A stretch of 64,000 nucleotides of DNA from Orychophragmus violaceus (Eukaryota; Streptophyta; Magnoliopsida; Brassicales; Brassicaceae): positions 60,953,823-61,017,822 of the forward strand of contig CM058239.1 of NCBI GenBank assembly GCA_030180135.1, in the 5' to 3' direction. Positions 46,196-56,572 of this stretch are shown here, piece by piece (position 1 is the stretch's first letter; every line of letters starts with the position of its first letter). The position numbers and the translations under genes are program-made. Under the pieces are notes generated by a model. That model was not told where the DNA came from. It did not search any database and worked only from the letters and a program-made list of their open reading frames with translations.

Positions 46196-46705
46196 CAGCG
46201 TGATACGATCAGGTTTTAATCCCTAGATCTACACTGCAAGTGCACAGACGTGAACTAGTAGTATATAGGGTATCGAATCCACAGAGACTCATGATCTTAC
46301 GATAGATTGTAGAACGTCAGATTAAGCTAGGTAAACAGTAAGTAAGCAGTAAATCAGAGCAGGAGAAAAGTAAATAAAGAGGTTTGTAAGCAAGAAGCGA
46401 AGGCGTCAGGACAAGGGAGTTCTCAGGAAATTAGGAACACAGACTAATCAAGCAATCGGGATCTAATTAAGAAATGTTCTAGAACTAGAATCACATAATT
46501 ATAACAGACCAACTTTCGTTGCGAATATTATCTATGTCTAACAATCCTAGCAAACCAACCCTCGTTGCGAGTTCTAGAGATCTAAACATGCATTAATCTC
46601 AAGTCCTTTCGTTCACAATTCTCCTAAGCCAAATTTCTTTGCGAATAGTCAAATTGCTCATCTAGGTTCTTTCTAGTCAATTAATCAACTTTCGTTGCAG
46701 AAATC

Positions 46706-47389
46706 TGTTGGATCTCCTAGGATCTAGGGTTCGTTATATTGAATCACTAACCTCGTTCTTTCCTCAGATCTGGCAGCGGAATAGAATAGTGAACGAGATC
46801 AGTGGAGCATCGCAGATGCCTTGCCTCTACCAAGCACACACTCACACAACCTGGAACGCCGGGATGCTAGTGCCGGATTCAGGGAATGAGTTTTCGATGT
46901 CTCTGCTTTTCTCTCTGAGAATTCAGTGACGGCCAGGGTTCAGGTCGACCATATAAACCTTTATATATCGACCTGGAAATGACATCACTAAACCGTCGGA
47001 GAAGCCCGACTCGTTTATGTCAAAACCCGATATGCATCGATCGACACACTTACTGTGTCGATCGACACACCCTCTCGAAAAGCCTGCATCGATCGACACA
47101 CTCATGTATCGATCGACACACATACATCATAAAACTCTATGTCAATGTGTATCCAATACACATCAACTTGATCATTATCAAATGATCATTCCCATATGTT
47201 AGCTTCCAGATTGCTTAGGTGTGTGACCCTATAGGATCATATAATACTGGCAGTAAGTCTACAACTTACAGATTACAAGAGGCTTCTAGCAAAGCATTAC
47301 AATCACCAGTACTATACAAACGATTGATCTCGATACACAACTACTATCAGGAGTGAGTACAAGTGTGATTTCAGGACATAATCCCAACA
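46706..47389 (-). repeat. Copia-E 3' LTR (684 bp) with four palindromes
   Basis: Palindromes start at 47034, 47055 (21 apart), 47086 and 47106 (20 apart). The minus-strand TATA region is 46961-46970, 64 bp from the nearest palindrome. Confidence 0.95.
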
Positions 47390-48230
47390 ATCTCCCACTT
47401 GTACTGGAATCATCAATTCCTACAATCCTTTTGTCTCTATATCTCGATTTGGCATAAGACAAGATTAGTGTCATTCTTATTAAGCCAATATCATGTTTAT
47501 CGAACTCCTGATCTATGCTGAACAAAACAAACAACTGAACTACAGTTCGTTTGAGTGCGGCCACACATTTTCTCAGCATAAAATCTTCGATAGGCCCTGA
47601 GATATTTATCTCCCGTTATTCAGGAGGGACAAATCCCATCTTGTTCCATCCCTGTTCCTTTACACACTTCATGATACACCTGAGCAGTGCCTTTATAGCC
47701 GCCAGTTACGGATCGACGTTTGACAAGGTCAAGGTGCACCAATTCACATGCAAGAAAGCATGATGAACTCAGGTCTAAGGACTATACTCAATAGTCGTAA
47801 TGAGAACCTCTCATGACACAGATATAACTATCATGGAGACTTCTCATTAGCGGGTCACGTCCGATCATATGTTCACCAACATATATCTATGTGACTGACT
47901 GTGATAATCATATCATTGACTCTATGAAACTTAGTCAACAGTCACCTCACAATCTAGTCTCTCGCGGTTGTTATTGTCCCACTTTAACAACCTCGACTAG
48001 GGACACATCATAATTTATGTCTTTTGTTACTTATAGGGTTTCATGATCAAGTCCTCAACTTGATGGCCTATAATATGACACAAACTTATTTTGGGACCAT
48101 TATTTAATTATCCAATGGTCAAATAATGTTGATGTCAGTTTTTCATAAACATGACCATATCATATCTTTCTGAACATCATAACTAAACCAACTCCCACTA
48201 GAATCAAGACCAAGTCTTCAGATGTCTAGC
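47390..48230 (-). ncRNA. Copia-E conserved 3' noncoding block (candidate cis RNA structure)
   Basis: The hairpin arms ATATGTT (47867-47873) and AACATAT (47878-47884) form a perfect 7-bp stem with a 4-base loop, beside the shared GACGTGACCCG and ATGAGAA stem landmarks. Confidence 0.5.
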
Positions 48231-50487
48231 ACCTACAGCAACAGTGTTCAACTCGTGCTTAGGTTGTGAGAGATGCTGCGGTGTTCTTGCTTGGAACAAT
48301 TCCAACAAACCACACCGCTATTCTTTAATAAACACTATTCTACGGTCCTCTGCTTGGAAACCTTTCCAACAGACAGTACCGTTACACAGGCAAAATGACA
48401 TAACCAGGTGAAAGCCGGGAGTCATCTTTGTCCGTCTAACTACTCAGTTGATAACTGATTCGTCTTTTCTCAGTTGTACAAGAACCTGTCCTTAGTGTTT
48501 TTCAAACATTTAGGGATATTCCTTACAACTGTCCAGTGACTCTTACTGGAACAAATTGGTATCTACTCGTCATGCTTTATGCGTCAGCTGCATTTAGACG
48601 AGCGCACATATGGCATTCATGATGTATTCTATTGCATGAGCAAAAAGAATCACACTCATAGTCACTAGCTCAGCCAGTGTCCAAGACACTTCATCTTGCT
48701 AAGATCATTGCCATTAGACCTTTGGTGTGAAGCCATTCTTGGAATCATGCATATTGGAACTGTCCATCTCAATGGATCCATATTCCAAGAACTTACGCGA
48801 CTACTCCCATGTCCATCGTTAAATTTGACTTCCGATCCAAATCTTGACAAGACTTTAGCGTCAGAACGTCATTTATGAGATTAAGTACGTTCTAAACATA
48901 CAGTTTGAGAATTGCAATTACGCTCCCACTAGTTTACTTGTAAACGCACTGTTTCTATTCGTTCCTGATGGAGTCAAAGCCTTTGACCGTTTTAACAGAA
49001 CATAGATTCCAACTCCAAGATGCTTGCTTCAACCGGTGAAGCTAACATGCATAACTAGCCAATTTTTCGGAGTTGGGGCTCACCATCGCTTCTTTGAATT
49101 TCGCATGCGCATCACTTTTCAATGATCAACGGATCACGACAATCGGTCACGAGGAATCACCCTCAATTTAGTGATGGATCCTTTCGGATCTACGAATTTC
49201 AGGCTCCACAGGTGTAGATCCTACAGCACTCTGTAGATCTAACCGCTGCTCTCCCTCAACAGGTTGAACAGCCTCCTGTGTTTCTCGAATTTCTTCGAGC
49301 TGTACTTTTACTCCCACTGTTCTTCATGGAAAAACAGAGTTCCGAACAACAAAACTTTGTTCTCGGATTGGTTGCAAAAGTACTAAGCCTCGGTTTCCTT
49401 AGGACAACCAGCGAAGCAGCACTTATCAGATTTGGGTTCAAGTTTGTTTGTTGACAACTGCCTTACACAAACCTTGCAATCCCAATTAATCAGAAAAACA
49501 TATTTGGAAATCACCCAGTCCACATCCAATGTGGTGTTTTTCACTGATTCTGATAGAAAACTTATTTAGCGTAAACATGTTCATTTTAGAGCGTATTTTA
49601 AAAGAATTATGGAAGATTCATGTGACTCATCATTAATCGGAGCATATTCAATAAGATCCGATTCATTCTCTCAGAAACACCATTCAGGTTTTCTGGGAGA
49701 AAAGAGCTGTGATATGGCTTCACACTCACTTAGATGATCACTCAATTCTTGACTCAAGTATTTTCCTCCGCGATCTAATCGAGGATCACAATACTTCTGT
49801 CAAATCGGTTCTATACTTCATTCTGTAACTCCTTTGATCATTCCAAAGGATTCTGGCTCGTGTCTCATCAAATAAACACAGTCATACTTACTGAAGCCAT
49901 CAATAAGTCAATGAAGTATTGAAGTTTTCCTTTAGCACTAATGCTCATCGGGCCGCATACATCAGTATGTGTAAGGCCCAACGAGCCTCTGGCCCGTTTG
50001 TTTAGCTCTGCTAAAGAAGCCTTAGTCATTTGGCCCAGCAAGCAGAATTCATGTCTCAATTGATTCACAATCAAATGAACTTGAAGCCCATAACTATGGA
50101 ACTTCTGAATCCGATGCGCTCTATTTGGTTAATTTGACTATGCTGAGGAAAAATCGATTTCAAGTCATCAGACTTGAATCATTTGATACTTATGTTATAT
50201 TTAAGCGTATGTTGGTTTAAGATATAAAACCCTTTCAAAAGGGGTGCTACTATATTACATTTCATTAAGATCAAAAGAGCAAAACTTGTCTTTTATCAGA
50301 ATGAAAAACATTCAAATTCTTACAAGAAAATGAAAGACATTTCTGCATAAAGCAGGTACATAGTAGCAATTACTTAATTCAAAAACCAAGCTTGAAAGGC
50401 TCCTACAAGTGCAGAATCTCTACGGCTTATGCAGCAACCATTGCTCCATACTAGGCACGCAGTTCCACTTGTCCTTTCTTCAACGTT
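48231..50487 (-). pseudogene. Copia-E pol relic
   Basis: The minus strand shows integrase (LTHTDVCGPMSISAKGKLQY within 49868-50074), integrase C-terminal and linker fragments (49256-49441), and degraded reverse transcriptase and RNase H toward 48240. Stops and deletions are frequent. No catalytic domain is complete. Confidence 0.8.
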
Positions 50488-51402
50488 CTACTGTTGCTTA
50501 GGCCCTGCATATTTCCAAAATATCAGTATCACAACTAGTATCCAATACATATGTAGAACTTGAATCAATAACACAATACCTGAAGAAGAAGTACCATACA
50601 TCTTCTTCATCTCTTGTGAATCTTCCAAGAATTTAATGCAATCTCTCTTCCAATGCCCATACTCATTACAGTAGAAGCACTTTCTAACATCAGATGGGCC
50701 GGACTTGGGCTTATAAGATGACATAGGCTTATCCTGATTCCAAATCTGGACGGCCCTGCCTCTACCCTTGTCAACATAAGATTTCTCAAATCTTTTACCC
50801 TTCTTGATGCTTTGCTCTGCTGTCTTGAGCATGCCATGCAGCTTAGTCAACGTCTTCGTCAAGCCTTTCTTGATATAATTCTTAATGAACTTATCATAAC
50901 TTGACGGCAGAGACTGCAGAATGATGTCAGTTGCCAACTCTAAGCTGACAGGACAATCCAGTTTCCCCAGGTTATCAACGTAACCCATCATTTTAATGAC
51001 ATGAGGACTCACTGGAACATCCTCTGGTAGTCTGCACCCAGTGAGAGACTTCACCATCTAGAATCTCTCAACTCGTGCCAGATCCTGAAACTTCAGTTTC
51101 AGGCTGGTGATCATCTCTATTGGCGACTCCATGTTCTCGTATTGACTCTTCAAGTACGAGTTCATGGTAGCCAACATCAGACCACGCACATCTACCACAT
51201 CAATATAATGCTTATTCCAAGCATTATATACTGCATTCGAGCGATTGGCCCCAAGCCTTTCTGGAAGAGCTTTCTCAAGGACATAGTCCTTACTCTCCTG
51301 CTTGAGGATTAATCTCAAATTGCGATACCAATCCAGGAAATTTGACCCATTTAACTTGTCCTTCTCAAGGACGGGTCGTAACGAGAAGGTAGTTTTAGAC
51401 AT
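50488..51402 (-). pseudogene. Copia-E gag with one nonsense mutation
   Basis: MSKTTFSLRPVLEKDKLNGS starts the protein. At 51058-51060 a TAG replaces the glutamine that follows ERY/ERF in the other elements. The same frame then runs on through VSPHVIKMMGYVDNLGKLDC, LPSSYDKF and a CCHC knuckle CFYCNEYGHWKRDC. Only this single change breaks Gag. A pyrimidine tract ending CAG precedes the ATG. Confidence 0.88.
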
Positions 51403-53100
51403 AGGCTGAAAATTTTAATCAAAGAAAATTTTAGTTATGATTTCAGGAAATGAGGAATCTTATCCAATAAGAAAACTCGCATTAGATTCAAACAATGTTT
51501 CCTCAATGAATATAATAATCCAAGATCCATAAATCACTAAAATCCGAGTGGACGACTCGTCTTCACCCAGAGTTTAGCAATCTAGGTAAGCAAATCATTG
51601 CTAATTGTACTCAGTACAACTCTTGGTCGTAGGTAAGACAATCCATTTCTCATCCACTCTGATGTCTCTGGGCCCAGAACTTCTGATAGTCCAGTCAAGT
51701 AAAACCAATCTCTTCTGTCTTGTGATCACTGACAGTTGCACTGCAAGTCTTTCAATGACCATCTGCCTTACTCATGTTGCAGTGGATACCAAGGACTCCA
51801 AGAGTATCCAACAAACGACACGAGTCTTGACAGTAGACAAGATTGGGCAAGACATCAAGATCACTTGATATTTAGTTGAGGAAATGGAACTTTAAAAGAA
51901 TAGTAATTCAATCTCTTAGGTCATGCAATAGTTGATGTCAAGCACTGCAGACCATCAACACTACTACCTGCCTTACTCATGTAATTGTGGACACCAAGCT
52001 CTTGGCAAGACTATCCAACAACGAAACGAGTCTTGACAGTTGACCATATTGAATAACTAAGCTTCGATTTAACACACATCCAATGTGCATTAAATAGGTT
52101 TAGAACATTTTTAACTTTTAATTTCAATTTAGTTTTAATCGTTCTAATTTCAGTGGGTTAGGTCATTCGGTTCGGTTGTTTAATCATTTGGTTCAAAACC
52201 AAACGATTACGGTTCGCATCGTCACCATATGCGTCGACTGACACACTTGGTCGACTCTTGATATGCAACCTTTCAGATCATCCGAGATAACCGGTCAAAT
52301 TAAATTTGACCAGTTCATCTAATCGAACCGATTCAACTAGTTTTAATTAATCGCGATAACCGGTCAAATCCAATTGAGCCGACTTATCCAATTAAACTGA
52401 TCTTAACCAATCTACCTTAACCAAGTATGATAACCAATTCAATCCAATTGAACCGATTCAACCATCACAAGGCATGTGTCGACCGACACTTAACCTGTGT
52501 CAATCGATACAGTAGAGAATCAGGGAATTTTAATCGAGTTAAACCGACATAACCATACGAGACAACCGGCTCAATCCAATTGAACCAATCTATCCTTTCG
52601 CACAGCCTGCGTCGATCGATGCACCCAGTGTGACGATCGACACAGTGCGATTTCTAGATCGAAACCCAATGATTTAGTAGGCGAATTCGCGATGCATCGA
52701 TCGACACACCCAGTGCATCGATCGATGCTGTGCGAAAACCCTAAAATTATTTTACGCGAGTTTTCGCTCTGTGTCGATCGATGCACGCTTTGCAACGATC
52801 GACACGCTGCGACAAACCCTAAATTGTTTGCGAGTTTTTGCTCTGTGTCGATCGATGCACGCTTTGCAACGATCGACACACTGCGACAAACTCTAAGAGT
52901 TTACGTGTTTTCGCTCTGCATCGATCGATGCATCCTTGCAACGATCGATACATTGCGAAAAACACAGATATCGAATTTTCAACAGAAGTTTTTAATATGA
53001 GATTAACATGTTAAAACTCGATTTTAGCAGGCAATCAACAATTCAACAAACCCAGTTTTCGAATTAATTGCATCAGATTCAATAGCTAAACCCTAACAAC
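51403..53100 (-). other. Copia-E leader
   Basis: Noncoding, about 1.7 kb. Next to gag is the conserved block with duplicated TTGCACTGCAAG-like words (about 51735 and 51940). The distal half, 52231-52951, is a palindrome-pair array. The primer-binding site is at 53101-53112. Confidence 0.8.
52231..52951. repeat. Large palindrome-pair array, Copia-E leader
   Basis: Pairs start at 52476/52497, 52609/52630, 52694/52715, 52771/52792, 52845/52866 and 52918/52938 (steps 21, 21, 21, 21, 21, 20), plus a single at 52231. The last four pairs recur every 73-77 bp as a tandem repeat that also contains TTTTCGCTCT and TGCGACAAACCCTAA-like words. Confidence 0.95.
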
Positions 53101-53112
53101 GCTCTGATACCA
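53101..53112 (-). other. Copia-E primer-binding site
   Basis: The complement reads TGGTATCAGAGC. Confidence 0.9.
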
Positions 53113-53113
53113 C

Positions 53114-53797
53114 TGTTGGATCTCCTAGGATCTAGGGTTCGTTATATTGAATCACTAACCTCGTTCTTACCTCAGATCTGGCAGCGGAATAGAATAGTGA
53201 ACGAGATCAGTGGAGCAACGCAGATGCTTTGCCTCTACCAAGCACACACTCACACAACCTGGAACGCCGGGATGCTAGTGCCGGATTCAGGGAATGAGTT
53301 TTCGATGTCTCTTCTTTTCTCTCTGAGAATTCAGTGATGGCCACGGTTCAGGTCGACCATATAAACCTTTATATATCGACCTGGAAATGACATCACTAAA
53401 CCGTCGGAGAAGCCCGACTCGTTTATGTCAAAACCCGATATGCATCGATCGACACACTTACTGTGTCGATCGACACACCCTCTCGAAAAGCCTGCATCGA
53501 TCGACACACTCATGTATCGATCGACACACATACATCATAAAACTCTATGTCAATGTGTATCCAATACACATCAACTTGATCATTATCAAATGATCATTCT
53601 CATATGTTAGCTTCCAGATTTCTTAGGTGTGTGACCCTATAGGATCATATAATACTGGCAGTAAGTCTACAACTTACAGATTACAAGAGGCTTCTAGCAA
53701 AGCATTACAATCACCAGTACTATACAAACGATTGATCTCGATACACAACTACTATCAGGAGTGAGTACAAGTGTGATTTCAGGACATAATCCCAACA
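53114..53797 (-). repeat. Copia-E 5' LTR (684 bp) with four palindromes
   Basis: Palindromes start at 53442, 53463, 53494 and 53514, the same spacing as the other LTR. The minus-strand TATA region is 53368-53378. Confidence 0.95.
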
Positions 53798-54254
53798 AAA
53801 TCAACCTAAAATCAATAATCTAAGTGGCCAGTTCAGATCAAGCATTAAGAACAACCCTAGATGAAGAACTATAAGATATGAATCCCTACAGATTGATCAA
53901 CCTATAATTCCATGAAATCCCCTGTGAGAATCCCTAAACCTAACAGGTAAACTACTCAAACATGATCATCGAAACAGAAGACATCATGAATAGAAAACCA
54001 AATAGCATATAATAAAATAAAGAAGGGGGGTTCAAAATCTATTCTCTTTCGAGTACAAGATCAGCCCCTAACTCTCTCTAAGTAAAATAATGCGTAAGTG
54101 AAGCGTATGAAAGCGTAGCCTAAAAAATGGCTTAAAACCCTAATATAATGATCCAATCACGACTGGGGCTTCTTTGTAATTATGAGAAATTTTTGGGCAA
54201 AAGTGCAAATTCCAAACTCTTGATAAAACGCCGTGAATTGCCTGCGTCGACCTT

Positions 54255-54289
54255 GTGTCGATCGATGCACATACTGTGTCGATCGACAC
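54255..54289. repeat. Palindrome pair in Athila-B LTR
   Basis: GTGTCGATCGATGC (54255-54268) and GTGTCGATCGACAC (54276-54289), 21 bp apart. Confidence 0.95.
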
Positions 54290-54473
54290 AGGTCTGTGAA
54301 ATCGACAGTGAAGTCCATCTCTCGGGTCAATACTTCAAAATGCTCCAGAATGCGCCATAATCTCCAAATCCGCTCCAAACGTGTCTAGACCTGAAAACAT
54401 AGATAAAAGGAATACAAAGAAAGAAGACATATACTATGGTTAAAAGTCTTAAAAACCATGCTATATCACAGCT

Positions 54474-55102
54474 TCAAGCACTTTTTATGCGACTTGGGAG
54501 CTAGTGCGAACCTCATGCCATACTCTGTGGCTGAGAGACTGGGATTGACTGATTTCCAGCAAACTAGGATCTCTCTAATCCTAGTTGATAGATCGAAGAG
54601 GATTCCAGAAGGAGTTCTTGAGGATATCCCTATCAGAGTTGGGAACTACTTGATTCCAACAGACTTCGTGGTGCTGAAATATGATATGGAACTGGATGAT
54701 CCTCTGATACTTGGCAGATCCTTCTTAGCTACAGCTGGAGCAGTGATTGATGTGAGACATGGTCTAATTGATCTCCACCTGGGAGATAAGCCTTTGCACT
54801 TCAAAATGGATAACCTGCGAAAATCCACAATTGATGGTCAAGCCTTCAGTTTTCAGCTAGAGCAAGAAGTTCAGATTAGTGCGGCTACAATGTTTGATAT
54901 TGGAGAAGAGAAGATGGCGGTTCAAGCTGAGCCTGCTCTAACATCTTCAAAGCCTATACCTGCTATTAAGCAGAAAGCTCCAAACATCACACCTAGATCA
55001 TATGTGACAAATCCAAGGTACGCACTCTCTGCCCATAAGTATACTAACTCTGATGCTGATTTTGCAGGGAATAGAGTAAAAAAAACGAAATGTTTCACCT
55101 GA
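54474..55102 (+). pseudogene. Athila-A protease region, part 3
   Basis: CDLGASANLMPYSVAERLG carries the retropepsin-like active-site Asp (codon 54491-54493, D-L-G-A-S as usual for Athila). VDRSKRIPEGVLEDIPIRVG, DPLILGRSFLATAGAVIDVR and HGLIDLHLGD complete the fold. It is the continuation of the frame cut by Athila-B at 46195. The frame stops at 55102, and sequence then passes straight into the Athila 3' untranslated region without reverse transcriptase or integrase. The open frame begins inside the Athila-B LTR by chance, so the ATG at 54458 is not a real start. Confidence 0.85.
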
Positions 55103-56572
55103 ACTTGCTGTGATTCCCTCATTCCTTGGACGTTCTCATGCTGCTACCGCTTACACACCGCCATGGATGATGAGACATTCACAGAGACACTCAAAGTCTC
55201 TGTTGAAACCCCCATGAGGCTGATCTCCTACCCATAGTCAAGTTAATGACTAAAAACAAGCGCTGTGTGGGAGGCAACCCACTGATGGGTCAGTTTTTCT
55301 TTTCTTTTTGGTTTTAGGATTTTGTTTCTTTGATTTTTCTGGTTTTTGGTGCTTCAGAACGCGATGAACAGGATTGCAGACAGCAGTGTCGATCGACACC
55401 CTTCAGTGTCGGTCGACACCAAACTCGAAAACACGGACCATAATCGAGGACGCTCGATTAGGATCAGATTAGTGTCGACCTAAGCCACGTGTCTTTCGAC
55501 ACTAGCTGTGTGTTGGTCGACACTAACCGCGACTACAGGTAAGGTTTCTGATTTTCCGAGCTTTTCGTGGATTTATACCTTGTTCTCCCGAACCCAAGCT
55601 GCGTTAACACTGAGGACAGTGTTGTTTAAGTGTGGGGGAGGTAGTTACTGACCACCGCTTGCTTTGTTTTCTTAGTGTCAGTCCTTCTGTTTTCTTTGGT
55701 TTTCAAATTGTTTTATTGAGTCAAAACTTGTATGAAACTATGATTTTTCGAGGAAATTTTTCGCTTGAACATGAACTAAGTGACCATTGGACAGACTTGC
55801 AGAACCTCTATGACTATTAGAAAACCCCAAACGGATCAACTTACCAAGGACACCCATATCTAACCAGGTATTCAGAGGATCCATCACTAGTCTCACACTT
55901 AATCTTGACTTTAATTTCTCACCTAGGGGTTTGGTAATCTTTGGGTCGGATTCCTTTGATGTGTTTGGCACGGCCTATGATCATGTTCTAAAGTATAGTT
56001 TCTGATTTTCCCCCTCCTTGAAAGTAAAAAAAAAAAAAAGAGATAAAAATCGAGGATAAGCTAGTAGCTTCGAAGTGGTCACGGGAGTGGTAGAGACCCC
56101 TATTACCTCCTGTGTATCCATGGAAAGATCCAAAGTTAAACCCCAATAAAAAGGGAAGAGCACTGATAAAAAAAAAATGATACCCAGTGGGGAAAAATCA
56201 GTGCTAAGGGAGAAAGGGAAAAGAGAGAAACCAGAAACCGACAGTTTGGTGGTCAGATACTGAATAGGTTGAGTCCATGTGTCCTTTGATTTGAAACTCC
56301 CTCTGTGAGACTGCACCTAATTGTATATAGAGGTTAGTGTGGTGAACTTGAATGTCCTAACTTGATTGTGGAGTTTACTTGGGACAGTTGCTAAGTGTGG
56401 GGGAAGTATATTGTGGTCTTGAGTTCTGTCGGAAAGTTTTCAGTGGTTTACTAAATGAATGTGAATGCGAAAGTTCCTAAGACGAAATGAGTTTCTGTGT
56501 TTTCAAACCTCTTTTCTTATACTTTGGTTCTTTACTTGCTTGAGGGCAAGCAAGAGCTAAGTGTGGGGGAGT
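55103..56572 (+). other. Athila-A 3' untranslated region with repeated polypurine tracts
   Basis: Contains the Athila landmark GGGAGGCAACCCAC (about 55269-55282). Palindromes are at 55386/55406 (20 apart) and 55489/55510 (21 apart), with a half-decayed one at 55472. AAGTGTGGGGGA-type tracts occur at 55628-55640, 56393-56406 and 56559-56571. Only the last abuts the LTR. No gene was seen. Confidence 0.8.

Larger units (their letters stand above)
46706..53797 (-). mobile_element. Copia-E: antisense decayed copia element
   Basis: The 684-bp LTRs are 53114-53797 (5') and 46706-47389 (3'). AAATC is duplicated at 46701-46705 and 53798-53802. The primer-binding site is the complement of 53101-53112. 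Gag has one stop, and pol is fragmentary. By-eye LTR divergence is a little above 1%. It has the richest palindrome leader in the window. Confidence 0.95.
46201..54468 (-). mobile_element. Athila-B: antisense solo LTR split by Copia-E
   Basis: On the minus strand it begins TGATATAGCATGGTTTTTAAG, like the Athila-A LTR start, and ends GATCGTATCA. Segments 46201-46705 and 53803-54468 total 1171 bp. Flanking CAGCG (46196-46200) and CAGCT (54469-54473) are a duplication with one mutated base. No internal Athila sequence accompanies it, so it is a solo LTR. It differs from Athila-A enough to be another subfamily. Confidence 0.85.

Noticed and set aside
36701..52951. CRISPR-like array of regularly spaced short repeats
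   Set aside because: Repeats are 14 bp and self-palindromic with 6-8 bp spacers, inside plant retrotransposons. No leader, Cas genes or unique 30-bp spacers.
46923..53531. Short frames with repeated SVDRH, SIDT or CIDRHT motifs
   Set aside because: They are translations of the palindrome pairs (21 bp is seven codons), lie in LTRs or leaders, and have no supported starts.
54458..54473. ATG at 54458 as start of the Athila protease frame
   Set aside because: It lies inside the Athila-B LTR. The real upstream reading frame is at 46195 on the other side of that insertion.
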